Shown one piece after another: positions 13,261-23,971 of a stretch of DNA of 64,000 bases (the first letter of the stretch is position 1; every line of letters starts with the position of its first letter). The position numbers and the translations under genes were made by a program. Location: contig MU006099.1 of NCBI GenBank assembly GCA_010093705.1, positions 153,344 to 217,343 of the forward strand. The letters are read 5' to 3'. The DNA comes from Patellaria atrata CBS 101060 (lineage: Eukaryota; Ascomycota; Dothideomycetes; Patellariales; Patellariaceae). The notes below the pieces were generated by a model. The model had not been told where the DNA came from. It did no database searches and was given only the letters and a program-made list of their open reading frames with translations.

Positions 13261-13651
13261 GGTGGATTTCACCCCTTGTTTATGTCATCATGATATCTTT
13301 TTTGGGAACTCGTCTTCTCTGTAGTTGTGCTAGATATTTCTGTTGCATTCGCACGGCGTCCTGGCGCACATGAGTGCTCCTTTAGAAAGTAGGATTTGCA
13401 GGTGACAGGTCTTGGTTGAGAATATGTCGGTTGAGCGAGTATTATATCATTACCTAAATGAATTCAAGCAGGCACACAGAATCCAATCCAATTTCATAAC
13501 CAATTTCAAGATGATGAGGGTTGTGGTTCATTCCCAAAGGGGCATGGACAGAAGACGACAGCCAAGGGCCTTAGCAGATCTGATCTGATAAAATTTGCAT
13601 AACCTCATACAATTCTCCTTTAGACCTTCTAACTCCTTTACGTTAACCTAG
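13261..13651. other. Intergenic region
   Basis: This is the 3' flank of the deubiquitinase and the former 5' flank of the decayed reductase. No gene or clear signal is seen. Confidence 0.5.
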
Positions 13652-16208
13652 ATGCTTTTTATCAAGACAGTTGTCTTCCTCCTATTCTATTTCTGCAATG
13701 ATGTAGCTTCTATAACGCACAGAGATCTGGAAAAGTTCTGTGTTGGAAGGTTGCAAGTTATCGATTCAGGAGGTGGCATTCGGCGACCCCAATGCGACAC
13801 TATCTCAGTTCGGGAGAGCATGCCAAAGTAGACTGAGCACTACATCTCTTTTTTGTTGCACTAAGTTGTACTGTTCCGAAAACAGTCGCAATGATGGGCT
13901 CAGTGAACACAATGTGACCTGTCAACGGTTTTTGTACACTTTACCATCATTCGATATCGTCGACAATCTTACGGACAGTGATATAAGAGGCCTTCGAGAA
14001 CTCAAAGTTAGTGAGGCAAAGAGTTCTGCTGTTGTGGTGAGGTGGTCTTCCCATCCGTGGAGCTATTCAATCTTTCGGTGGATACTATTTTACGGCCCGA
14101 ATATTATTATCAAAAGTCGTTCCTATATACTAAGTTCCAAACTAGGATGTTTTCCAATATGAGTACTCGATTGATGTCTTCTATGAGTATATACTGTCTC
14201 TGGAACAATTTCCTTTCTGTGTCGCTGATCCATATAACCAGCTATATAATGTACCACTTTTGGGGAGCGGTAATCTGTTTTGGCATCTCTAGACGTCTTA
14301 TTGTCATGGCTATGGACAAAATGCAAGACAAATCACCCGCAGATCTGAAAAACCATCATCTTGCTATTCGGAACAGATTTCAATTTGGTATTGCTAAAAC
14401 ATTGAATCTTCTTCATCTAACATTGAAAAAATACGTAACGATTCTAGCGACCTTTGGATACCGTTGCTCTCAGAACATCCAATGGCATACATTACCACCC
14501 AGGATACACAGCTTGACTCTCACAGTCTTCTTGATAACCAATGTCATTCTCTGTTCCTGTTCTTATACTGTCTTTGAAAATAACCGATAGTAGGTCTTCC
14601 GTTGCAATCCACCGTCTGAGATATACTGAAACAGCATTATCTATCCGAGTGTTCCCAAGCAGTATCTCCGTTATGTCTTTGACAGGGCTGGTATAATATC
14701 ATCTGCAAATTTTCCGCTAATATAGCTATTTGAGATACGCAACAATCTGCTTTTGTGGTCAACTGGTTGGGATTTCGGGACGTACAACAACTTCCGCAGA
14801 TGGATTGCTCGTGTATCCTCCTTGGAAGCAGTTGTGCATTCAATCGGCTATACAATCATTGTGATAAGAGGTATGTGAATAAGCTCGGAAAATTTTCAGT
14901 CGCTGTGCTCACAAGTCACTAAGAGGGTGGTTGACAGTCTTTTGCCAACTTTTGGCAGCAAACGTTTTGGGTTACGGGTGAAATGTGAGAACAGATCCAA
15001 GAGTTCCCAATCATACACTATTAATCTAGATAAAGGCCATTATATTTATGGTTCTCATCTCCGTTTGTTCGGTCTACGGTCTCCGTCGAAGCTTTTACGA
15101 AGTCTTCCTTATTTTACACAAATACATATCCTTGATAGTTCTAGTAATGCTGTAATAGTAAGTATATCTTCCACTTATACAAGTTAATATAGTTCCTGAT
15201 TTTCAAAAGTCACGTGGAGATATTCAACGGAGCATACAACGGCTTCGTCTGGAGTTATGTTGTCGTCTGGCTACTAGATCGCACCATCTGGGTGATTCGA
15301 ATCATCTATTTGTAACCTTACTCCGCAAAATCTTAAGCAACAGTATCCTACAGTACTGAATCAAACATTATTCGTGTCGTAATTCCGCAGTCAGGATTCG
15401 CTCCAAATCCTTCCCCGGGAACTTATTACTATCTCTATGCGCTGAACAATCTTTGCGTACGGTAGAACCATCCTTTTACCCTCGCATATTATACAACATG
15501 TAACGGAGATCCGACAGAGTTATCTGATGCACAACTATCCTCTCCAATTCGTGTAATGAGGGGCTCGGGAAGAACGTCACCTGAGGAAGAAAAAGTTCTA
15601 CTTTCGTCGTCCTCAAATTCTGCACAACCTTTACTCGTCTTCTTAATCCGACCATACAATGGGTCCACCTCTAGGTTGTGACATTTCTCCCCAGCTGGTC
15701 TCGCCTCATTTCGAGTTTTCGCAGAGAGGCCATATGGGCATACTTGGCCGTTACACAAATACGGAGCTTACTCTTTATAGTAGGAGGTTCAGGAATTGCG
15801 ATGCCATTATCATTCTTCAAAAATTTGATCGAAGATACGTCTTTGACATGCTCTGTGCATATCGTATGGGCTGTGCGAGAAGTCGCCTTCTTGAACGACT
15901 TTTTGATCTTAGACTCGCAGAACTTTTTCCGAGACGAGCGAATGTGCCTGTCTGCTTATATCACGCAAGGCAATGCAACAGAAATTCTGGATCGCCCTGA
16001 ATGGCCCAAGAACGTTATTATGCGCAGCGGTAGACCTAATGTCAGAGCTGAGGTTGAAAGATCACCGCAATGGTCGACTCCTGGCACTTTGGCTGTTATT
16101 GTGTGTGGCCCTGCACAGATGGCGGATGATGCTAGGAAAGCGGTCGTAGATAACCTCAGCTTATACTAATGTAAGGTGGATTATTACGAGGAGAGATTCA
16201 ACTGGTAG
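13652..16208 (+). pseudogene. Decayed ferric/cupric reductase (FRE-type) gene
   Basis: Fragments in successive frames follow the order of a fungal plasma-membrane ferric reductase. From 13652 there is a signal-peptide-like start, then a Cys-containing extracellular segment (ACQSRLST, KLYCSE). Membrane segments include WHTLPPRIHSLTL near 14480, RNNLLLWSTGW near 14735, VVHSIGYT near 14828 and SFYEVFLILHKY near 15090. The FAD site NHPFTLAYYTT is near 15465. NAD-site pieces include RPYGHTWPLHKYG near 15730, IVGGSGIAMP near 15780 and VIVCGPAQMADDA near 16100. The C-terminus VDYYEERFNW ends at 16208. In-frame stops occur at 14723, 15463 and 16167, with frame changes near 13740 and 15775. The haem-region HRW reads RRW. 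Two stops look like TGG to TAG, which fits RIP-type or plain G-to-A decay. It was once a full gene but should not yield a working enzyme. Confidence 0.85.
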
Positions 16209-16833
16209 TCTCAGGTAAGAGATTCTTCGATATCATGGTCTCCCTGCTTTTTTTTATCTAGTCTAATGAGGGATATTTCGTCTAATGGCCCTTTTTCCAA
16301 CAGTAATTAAAAAACGTAGCACTTGGACACTCTTGCCATACAACTAGAGATGGCGTGCAAGGGTTTATCTGACAAAGCGCTTCACTCCTATCCAACATCT
16401 CACACCCTTTCATACCATACCTCAGTGTCAATAGAGCAATACATTCATAATGATGTCGCACTTTGTGCTCTCTATTCCGCATAATTTTGCCAATGCAAAC
16501 AGTAAAACTAAGCCTCCATCAATGAGAACAAACAGTACTCCTTCCGATGCATTTCTGTCCGAACCGAACTCTTCTAAGCCACGATGCCACTAGCACCGCA
16601 TGTCCAACAAAATCCTCCATGGAAATGACAGACCCGGAGCAAGCCTATTGAGAGCATTTATTCACTAAAGCTTCTCCGCCTCCTACATGACTATATTGCG
16701 ACGGAATCGAGCCTCTTATCCCTAAAAATATACCAAGTCGATCTAAGCTGAATACTACCCGGGAACAGAACAACTCCTGAATGATACATAAGGCCCCAAC
16801 CCTCACCCCTGCCCCGACCCCTATCCCGACCCC
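16209..16833. other. Intergenic region
   Basis: No supported gene. The last 60 bp contain an imperfect CCCCGACCCC/CTATCCCGACCCC repeat (about 16800-16835) at the 3' side of the minus-strand fragment that follows. Confidence 0.45.
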
Positions 16834-17110
16834 TCAATTACCCCCCTCGTTCTCAAAACTGTATATCGCTTCTACAACGACCGGCGCGTCCCGCGGCCCT
16901 CTCGAAGCCGCCGAGGCCAATTCCGTGCCCGACGGCGACTTAGTGCCTTCGGGTTAGTCTGCCCCGGAAACAGAGAGTGAAACGCAGTGCAGGCCCGAGT
17001 ACTGTGGCCCATAGACGGTACGTTAAGCGTGGCGCAGACATCTGTGGAGGTGGCGTTCATTGAGTTTTTTGATGGTGAGGAGGATGGGAGGACGAGGAGG
17101 GGTGCCGTGT
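16834..17110 (-). pseudogene. Possible small gene or gene fragment of unknown function
   Basis: The minus strand holds coding-like sequence ending at a stop at 16834-16836, with the C-terminal reading ELASAASRGPRDAPVVVEAI then YSFENEGGN. A start at 17060 (MNATSTDVCATLN) could be joined to it by an intron with donor GTACCG, branch GACTAAC and acceptor AAG, giving a protein of about 47 residues; equally, this may be the remaining end of a longer gene. The composition runs C-rich to G-rich along the minus strand, as in several real genes of this window. I do not recognise the product. It abuts an AT-rich block, so truncation is plausible. Confidence 0.3.
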
Positions 17111-17199
17111 AGTTTGTTTGAGGATCCGGGGGATGTGGATGGGGATTTTTCTTGGGGGAAGGGGGGGGGTTATTTATTATCAGCGGTTAGAGTGTCTTA

Positions 17200-18070
17200 G
17201 AAGTAACATAGATGAAGATTATTTACTAGACGCAAGGTTAATTAAACATATAAAATAGAATTTATTTATTTATTTAGTCCCGAAATACCTAGAGTATATA
17301 TAGTATTAAGAAGAACCTAAGTACTATATTAGGGGCAAAATATGCTTGGTCCCGTGTCCCGCCGCTCCCATTATCGGTTTAACGAAATATAGTTAATTAA
17401 GATCAGATAATAAACCTTTCACCCATTATACTTACCGCGTACTGTCAAATTGACAATTACAGAATTCACACTGATAGGGCATAGGTCCGCGTATTGTAGA
17501 TACCCTCCGCTTCAACCGTGGATCCGGGGATATTCCTAAGAATAGTCAGTTCTATACCATTGCATGAGAGGATTGGTTCCATGCGGTAGAATAAGCGGAA
17601 AAGGAACTAGATATGCGAACTATATAGAGAAACAATATCTATGCGGCTAGTCCGTCGTACTATAACCGGATTAAAGAAGAGTAACTGCTCGGCTTATTAT
17701 AAATATAATATATGACTCCCTTTAAGCGAGATTTTTCCGCGATAGATAGTTTTAAAATCATAGAAGTTAAAGTATCTAAAAATATTTATAAAATTAAAGA
17801 ATATTCTTTCTTAAAATTGTACTTAATGGATAAAACAATTCGAGAGAAGGTAATAGGTAAACGTTATAACCCAAGGCCTCAGACGGTTTCTTACCAGAAG
17901 TTCAATGAACGAAAAGAAAACTTATGACTACTTCAGATTCTTAAGATAACAATTCGAATATTCAGATAATATATAACCCCTTCGAGGAATGCGTTCCAAG
18001 TTATACGCTTCGAAATGCTTCTTATCTTAACTATATATAGAGCGTTGTAACCAAGTACCGATATAGTCTC
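17200..18070. repeat. AT-rich, RIP-like degenerate tract
   Basis: Base composition drops abruptly to very AT-rich, TpA-rich sequence between GC-richer flanks. Only one 71-codon open frame (17712-17927) survives; it is Lys/Ile-rich and matches nothing I recognise. The sharp edges and composition are what RIP-inactivated repeats look like in ascomycetes, but no terminal repeats or coding remnants could be identified, so no family is assigned. Confidence 0.5.
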
Positions 18071-18890
18071 ACCATCGAATCTCTTTTTACCACATAAAAC
18101 CGATGTCAGGAAGAGGGAGGAAGAAGATCATGATGGTAACGAGGAGGTCAAGGTGACACGATAGTCGTGCTATCAAAGTGTGGCCAGTGCACAACCCCTA
18201 GAACTATGTAGTCATACCGACGATTTCCGCTACCAAGCTAGATATGACAGTGTCGCTGACCATAACTCTATCTTCATCCCACTACCACCAACTAGTACCC
18301 ATCGCACATACAGAACATGCAGTGATATCCATCGTCTTTACCGACATGTGAAGCCGTCCTCATGATCCTCGTATCCATGACAACTCGGTCTCGTCCTCGT
18401 ACCACCTACTTTCACCTGAGTCCGAAAACGTCGGGCTGCATTGAAATATCGACGATATGTAAGTGCTAGGAAAACATGCAATGGAGTATTATCAACAGCC
18501 GTGATTAGGCCGATATCCTGTAGAACTCTTAAGGGTAAGGTGCAGGTATGAGTGATGAACCATGCACAAGGATCCGCCCCGTGGCAGCTCGAGACTGGAT
18601 CGAAGCGCGGTACAGATGGAACATCAACGATGCACGCAGGTGTCTTGTCGTCCTTCTGGACCGAATCTGGAAGAGGTGGTATTATCGTTTACGGACTGCG
18701 CATTCCTGTACTGTACTGTACTGTGCTGTACAGCCCATCACCGTAAAACCCCCTCAGTTCCTCTCCCAAGCCTCCCATCAAGTCGACCAAAGTAAAAAGA
18801 AGACTAAAAGAAAAAAATGCAGCAGCAGAAGTGCCCAACCACCCTTCTCCCACCTTCACTTCAGCGCCCAAAAGAAGAACAACCCCTCAC
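18071..18890. other. Intergenic region
   Basis: No supported gene. Short overlapping open frames near 18548-18930 differ between frames and look non-coding. A CTGTA pentamer repeat lies at 18706-18730. Confidence 0.45.
18706..18730. repeat. CTGTA pentanucleotide microsatellite
   Basis: Five consecutive pentamers, CTGTA x3, CTGTG and CTGTA, are read directly. The unit is the same TACTGTAC word found scattered through other intergenic regions of the window. Confidence 0.8.
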
Positions 18891-19451
18891 CTACGCCCTA
18901 TTCGCCATCAGCTGCTCATAACTACAACTAAGCACCTCGACCGTATTTCCCCACGGATCCCTCAAATAAGCCGCTTGTTCCCCGTCCCCGACCTCAATGA
19001 CCTCCCCGATCCTCCTCGCGCCCATGCCCTCACACCGTCTCACCATACCCTCGACATCCGGCACCGTAACGCCGACATGGTAGAAACCGCCCCTCTCAAA
19101 CTCAAACTCCCGCTCAGGGGCCTTGAACCCGGGGTCGACGAACTGGAAAATCTCGAGCCCGACGCTGTTTCCCGTGCTCAACCACGCGACTTTGACCTCG
19201 CGGAGGCGGTCGCCGTAGATTTTGAAGATGGGGGCGGAGGGGGAGGTGGATCGGATGGTGTGCCGGTCGGAGCGGATGCGGCGGAAGCCGAAGAGGGTCG
19301 TGTACCAGGTGCAGGCGGCTTCGAGGTCGGGGACTGAGAGGGCGATGTGGTTGAGGACGTAGTTTTGGTTTTGGTGGGGGTGCTTGGTGTTTTGTTTAGT
19401 GTGGGTTTGAGTTGATGTGTGACGGGGGGAAGGGGGCCTTACTGGGACCAT
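18891..19451 (-). CDS. VOC superfamily (glyoxalase/bleomycin-resistance/dioxygenase fold) protein
   Basis: This is a single VOC-domain protein, probably a small metal-dependent lyase, isomerase or dioxygenase; the substrate is unknown. It starts the domain with NYVLNHIALSVPDLEAACTW, has GFYHVGVTVPDVEGM in the second module, and ends with AAYLRDPWGNTVEVLS, the usual metal-ligand Glu strand. The open frame runs 186 codons uninterrupted. A 60-bp intron of length 3n probably removes the low-complexity N-terminal stretch: MVP is followed at once by GTAAGG, and an acceptor CAAG precedes HPHQNQN, leaving 166 residues. Without transcripts both readings stand. The coding strand changes from C-rich to G-rich along its length. 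Confidence 0.82.
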   Translation of the reverse strand: MVPVRPPSPRHTSTQTHTKQNTKHPHQNQNYVLNHIALSVPDLEAACTWYTTLFGFRRIRSDRHTIRSTSPSAPIFKIYGDRLREVKVAWLSTGNSVGLEIFQFVDPGFKAPEREFEFERGGFYHVGVTVPDVEGMVRRCEGMGARRIGEVIEVGDGEQAAYLRDPWGNTVEVLSCSYEQLMANRA

Positions 19452-21819
19452 TTTGGGTGCTGGGGTTTTGGGCGTTTGGGGGGCCCTTGTGGTATGTGGT
19501 AATCGATGTCTGTATTATTTCTTTGAGTGAGTTTTATAGGTATGTCAAGTGGTTGGATTCATCGTGGAGGTCTACCGAGCTCGTTGCTCGGGACGATCTC
19601 CGTGGATACCCGGTGAGAGCGGGACGGAGAGGTCGGGAATGGGTATGCGTTTGAGGACATTGGAGTTCAACGAACGGGCTTATTTTACTCTATAGTACGA
19701 CCGTACTTTAAAGCTAGTTTTGGGGTTGGAAAACTGGGAGGTGGTGGGGAGCTGGGACGTTCAGGAACCCGATATCCGTTTGATATGGAGTAAGTTCTAC
19801 TGATTGGTTAACTCCCGATTAGCGTGCGGGGATTTGGCGCATTTTGAAAATGAAAGCATATCTGGGGAAGTTAGAGCCATGACAACTGAGGAGTAACGTA
19901 CTGTAGTTGACCACAATACGAGACTCTGTCTGGAAACGACTCTGCTTGTGCTGTATATCTGATTGGGTATAAATTTTGCTCTACCAAATCTACTGTAGTT
20001 GAAAACCAAGGATATCATCAAGCCGTACAAGTATCCAAACCAAGATTAGCTTCCCGGTCATCTGTCGTTACAGCACATTATCCTACCTGTCGAACAAACG
20101 AACAGCCTGTTTGAACATATGGTAGCAGGGAGTGATAGATTAAGGGTCCAATTGAGATACAATCCACAAGAAGCGTCTCACGCATCTGTTCTAGACCAAC
20201 GGATCCGGTCCTATCTTTAATTGTGGTATCTAGCTCAACCGTCTGTATTCTGTAACGCAAAGGGCATACTACTGAAGTGAACTTTAGAAAGCATGAATAT
20301 GAATTGTAGGTAACTACACCTCATGGTTCCCGCGGCATGAGGTCGGGTTGCCTGATTACATCAGCTATCCTCCGTATTTAGTTCCCGTCCCGGCGATCCG
20401 AGTGCCGAGGGGCTGGGAAGAGATCCGAGGAGAGGAAACCTGTAAAAGCACAACCTCTCCTGTGGGGTATGTATGGTACATCTTTACAAAAGGGGGTGGC
20501 AATCCAAAATGTTGAAGAGGAACCAAGGATTTCCAAGGAAGTGTTTCGTGAGGGGAATATCATCGATCCATCGTCTCAGGTATGGCTTTTTTTTCTTTTT
20601 TAAAAAAAAAAAATGGTATCGAAATCAAGTTTGCCAGGCATTGCAGGCAAGCTGCTCGATCGTCGATCTGAATTCCAACTTGAGTCGTAAAAAGGCTAGT
20701 TCATCGTCAGCACTACCGGTCGGTACCAAAGTATTTCCGCCTTACTACTGTACTGTACATCATAGCTTATTTCAAGATTATGGAGGATAAAGACTCATAC
20801 TGTACTGGACACTGGGGCAAGTTGAAGTCCGTTATCTTCCTAAAGTAATATTGAAAAGGTCCGTATAGCTTCTTCAGAGTGCTAAAATGCCCGTATATGC
20901 AGGTGGGAGCTCTAGAATCACGGCATCAGAAAAAAGGATGTTGGGCAGCACTGTAGGAAACCCCATCGAGAAGGCACCGCAGCGCAACGTTACTCTTAGA
21001 GAACCATTTGCTCCCCCAACTTTCAGTAAGGTACAAGTACCCCTTCAGAATTGGACGTCTACATTTATTGGCAGGTGGCGACTGGCGAAACGGTGTTATC
21101 TCCACCCAGTCAGGCCAGTAGGCTGAGTTCCAGGTATCCTCGTCATCATGAGAGAGACACGTGTAAAGTGCAAGTTGGAGGGGAAAAGGTGTACATGCTG
21201 GATTCCTTCCTGGCAGGATGGGAATTTGTAGGAGTCTTCGCCCACATTCCCCTCAAAAATGCCTCAATAGTCAACACAACCCCCTAACCTACCCCTCAAC
21301 TTCAAACTTAAGCCAATAGGATTTGAAGAACGGAGGCGACTCAGTTCTGATGCATCCAGGCTAAAAGCGTACAGATGACCGTTTTGGGGTAAGCACGATG
21401 GCTTTCGATGTTGCAGGTTTGCCAAGTGTACGTCACCATGAAACGGCCTCGTAGTCATAGCTGAAGCTCTTCTTAGCTCGCTTTCATTAATTGGGTAGGG
21501 ATCTTCAATTTTGTCTAATTTTCCTGAATTGGTAGTCCATACAAATAAATACCCTCCCTTCCCCTTCCCTCCAGCTTTTTCAGCCTCTTTCTCTTCAGCA
21601 CAGCTCACATTGCTCCAGCATCAAACCTCACCTTCAATCAATCCATCTCGATCAAACCTTACATATCCCTCTCTCTCAAACCTTACATATCCCTCTCTCT
21701 CAAGTAACCCCCCCCATCTCTCTCTCTCTCACACTCAACCAAACATCCTCTTCCTCCTCAGACCTTCAAACAAGCGAAACATCCACTACCATCACCTCTC
21801 AACCGATACCACATCACCT
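19452..21819. other. Long intergenic region
   Basis: No supported gene in about 2.4 kb. It contains a T-run followed by an A-run (about 20586-20613) able to form a simple A/T hairpin, a TACTGTACTGTAC motif near 20748, and a CT-rich stretch from about 21550 into the assembly gap, probably the leader of the gene at 21928. Confidence 0.45.
21652..21699 (+). repeat. Two-copy 24-bp tandem repeat in CT-rich leader
   Basis: The unit beginning TCAAACCTTACATATCC and ending CTCTCTC occurs twice in direct succession, 21652-21675 and 21676-21699, and is followed by more CT repeats that run up to the N gap. Confidence 0.85.
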
Positions 21820-21919
21820 NNNNNNNNNNNNNNNNNNNNNNNNNNNNNNNNNNNNNNNNNNNNNNNNNNNNNNNNNNNNNNNNNNNNNNNNNNNNNNNNN
21901 NNNNNNNNNNNNNNNNNNN
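21820..21919. other. Assembly gap (100 N)
   Basis: Exactly 100 N bases, the usual placeholder for a gap of unknown size. It follows low-complexity CT-rich DNA and ends 8 bp before the ATG at 21928. Confidence 0.98.
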
Positions 21920-21927
21920 CTAAAACC

Positions 21928-22275
21928 ATGCCTCTCATCCTCCGCTCCGTCCGGAATTCCCGCCTCATCTTCCCCGCTATCCCGGCGACCGCCTCCTCCC
22001 TCCCCGCCACGATGCCCACCCGCTCCCTAACCTCAACCCCCCTCCTCGGGCTCAAAGAAGACGCCGAGCGCACCTCAGAACACCTCGAATCGAAGAAGCA
22101 GGAACAACTTCAAAAGCAGCAGGAGGGACGGGGGGAATGGCACGAGAGCCTGGCCAGCTCGGGCGAGAGCTCGGTCAAGGCGGACAGGGACGACGTGGAC
22201 AACCACGAAGAGCACATGGAGGAGTTGCAGAAGGCGGGAAAGAAGGCGGGGGAGAGTGGGGACGCGTCGCTATAG
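21928..22275 (+). CDS. Small fungal protein of unknown function, putative mitochondrial, 115 aa
   Basis: I do not recognise a named family. The N-terminus (MPLILRSVRNSRLIFP and on to about residue 40) is Arg/Ser/Ala-rich without acidic residues, like a mitochondrial presequence. The remainder is hydrophilic and helical, with many Lys, Glu and Gln, including a HLESKKQEQLQKQQEGRGEW segment and a tail rich in Asp, Glu and His. It resembles small conserved fungal proteins with a KKQEQL...GxGxWHExLAS pattern that I recall as uncharacterised; that resemblance is from memory. The N gap lies just upstream and there is no in-frame stop between, so an N-terminal extension or exon in the gap cannot be excluded. 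Composition switches from C-rich to G-rich near 22110. Confidence 0.7.
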   Translation: MPLILRSVRNSRLIFPAIPATASSLPATMPTRSLTSTPLLGLKEDAERTSEHLESKKQEQLQKQQEGRGEWHESLASSGESSVKADRDDVDNHEEHMEELQKAGKKAGESGDASL

Positions 22276-22370
22276 AGAGAACACCGAGGTAGTTAAGGTA
22301 CTGCGGCCGCATCATTGATCGAGGATTGAGATTGGCTCATTTTATTTCTCCCTAGGAGTTTTGGGGATGC

Positions 22371-22396
22371 GGGTGTTTTGGGTGTTTTGGGTGTTT
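22371..22396 (+). repeat. GGGTGTTTT 9-bp tandem repeat, about 3 copies
   Basis: Three consecutive copies are read directly in the 3' flank of the small gene. Confidence 0.75.
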
Positions 22397-22516
22397 ACCC
22401 TGCTCTCTGTCTGGTGAGAGTTACTTTTATCTTTGTAGAACCAGATTTGGTTTTCTTTCTTTTCTTCTTCGTGTGCATTATTTAGGGACACGAGGAGAGG
22501 ATGCTTCACTGCGTCC

Positions 22517-22543
22517 ATGATCAATGATCAATGATCAATGATC
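22517..22543. repeat. TGATCAA 7-bp tandem repeat, about 3.7 copies
   Basis: Consecutive ATGATCA units are read directly; each contains a palindromic TGATCA. Confidence 0.8.
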
Positions 22544-23114
22544 TGATTAATTTCAGCCGGAAACGGCAACGTTTGAACATCTATCGCAGTTTCGCAATAG
22601 GGGCCTTTGACTTTTTCTGACTTTAGGTGGAAGACGCATTTCTCGTGTTCTCGATGCGGGGTTTGACGGAATGCATTCCATCGGTCGATCCCGGATCGAA
22701 AAATACAAAGCGCAGACGGGGATGCCTCGAGCTGACGACTGCACATATACATACCTTAGGGTTTCTTACAGCTTGAAAGGCAAAATGCCGAATAGACGCA
22801 AGGAATACTCATGATCGCATCTACTCTCAAGATCGGAAACTCGAGGAATACGATTGTTGACGCAGCAAATATAGGGAATAGCAGACGGGGGAGTGGAGTA
22901 GTTGGACAAAGGGGGCGGTGCTCTCTCTAGTTTGTAGGCAAGTTTACGAGTGAAAGAAGGAGCGAATCACTGCTTTCGGTCAGGGAAGATAGTTGGGGCT
23001 GAGGTGGAGAATATTACCTGCACTTACCTTAGCTTTCCGGTATCAGTACATGTATAAGTATAGGGTACCTGGTAAGTATGATCGACAGGGTCCTGGAGGA
23101 AAGCTGATAAGGAA

Positions 23115-23174
23115 GTTGAAGAGAGTTGAAGAGAGTTGAAGAGAGTTGAAGAGAGTTGAAGAGAGTTGAAGAGA
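23115..23174. repeat. 10-bp minisatellite, 6 copies
   Basis: The unit AGTTGAAGAG is repeated six times without visible error, so the array is probably young. It lies about 800 bp upstream of nothing annotated on the plus strand and downstream of the isochorismatase-like gene on the minus strand. Confidence 0.9.
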
Positions 23175-23383
23175 ACTTGAATCGAAGTCCAGAGTAAGAA
23201 ATATTCGACGACAATCCGATCTATCGAAGCGTTTCAAACTCCGTGACATCATGACGGGAACCTGCATTCCCACTTCCTCACCCTCGTTTCAGCCTGCTCC
23301 TGCGCATAGGTGACTTCCACCCCTTCCAAGAGTGCCTCTCGATAACAGAACCATACAAAAACTACCCCACTCCGCCCCTCCCC

Positions 23384-23971
23384 CTAACCCCCCTCCTCTC
23401 CCCCCTCCCTCTCCCTCTCCCCCTCCAACCTCCCAACAACCTCCTCCGCAGAAACAACATCTCCATACCCAAACTCCCACGCCTCAAGCGCCCTCTCCCC
23501 CCTCCCCTCCCCCGTCCCCACCGCATCCCTCACAACCCACGTCTCAAAGCCCCTATTAAACGCCGCTCTCGCCGACGTATCAACACAACAATCCGTCAAC
23601 ACGCCCGTCACAACGACCCTCTTTACGTTCCTCTCCCTCAGTAGCCCTTCCAACTCGGTGTTCAAGAAGGCGTCGTACGTGTTCTTCCCAACCACCGGGG
23701 ACGAGGTGTCCTCGACCAGTGTCTTGATGGCCGGCAGGAGTTCCCAGGGGGGAGAGTTAGTGTGGATGGACCCGCGCACGCCCCATTTGCGCACGAGCTG
23801 GTTTGTTAGGGGCGGCGTGAGGTCGGCCGGGGGGTGGCCGTGTTGGGTGAAGAGGAGAGGGAGGTCTTGGGTGCGGAAGTAGGATGCGAGGGTGAGGATG
23901 ATGGGGAGGGCGGTGTGCGTTAGGGGTGTGAAGACGACTTGCATGTCTATCACCAGGAGTGCGGTTGTCAT
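23384..23971 (-). CDS. Isochorismatase-family cysteine hydrolase, 195 aa
   Basis: This is a single-exon member of the isochorismatase-like hydrolases (nicotinamidase, ureidoacrylate and N-carbamoyl amidases among relatives). The triad is visible: Asp9 in ALLVIDMQ, Lys in VVGKNTYDAF, and Cys in GVLTDCCVDTSAR (the second Cys fits the TDxCV pattern). The substrate cannot be told from sequence; lack of the nicotinamidase metal-site DxHxxxH makes nicotinamidase less likely. The last 20 residues are Glu/Gly/Arg-rich low complexity, produced by a very G-rich coding strand, and may not be functional. The 5' half of the coding strand is C-rich. Confidence 0.87.
   Translation of the reverse strand: MTTALLVIDMQVVFTPLTHTALPIILTLASYFRTQDLPLLFTQHGHPPADLTPPLTNQLVRKWGVRGSIHTNSPPWELLPAIKTLVEDTSSPVVGKNTYDAFLNTELEGLLRERNVKRVVVTGVLTDCCVDTSARAAFNRGFETWVVRDAVGTGEGRGERALEAWEFGYGDVVSAEEVVGRLEGEREREGGEEGG

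Larger units (their letters stand above)
22276..23383. other. Intergenic region with short tandem repeats
   Basis: No supported gene. Three small repeats are visible and listed separately where clear: a GGGTGTTTT 9-mer (about 22371-22396), a TGATCAA 7-mer (about 22517-22543) and a 10-bp minisatellite at 23115-23174. Confidence 0.5.

Noticed and set aside
17712-17927. 71-codon frame in the AT-rich tract as a transposon protein remnant
   Set aside because: Lys/Ile-rich composition is what AT-rich DNA gives by chance; no catalytic motif or family resemblance was seen.
21264-21608. 114-codon minus-strand frame before the assembly gap
   Set aside because: Its N-terminus is the antisense of the CT-rich leader of the gene at 21928 and nothing conserved is seen.
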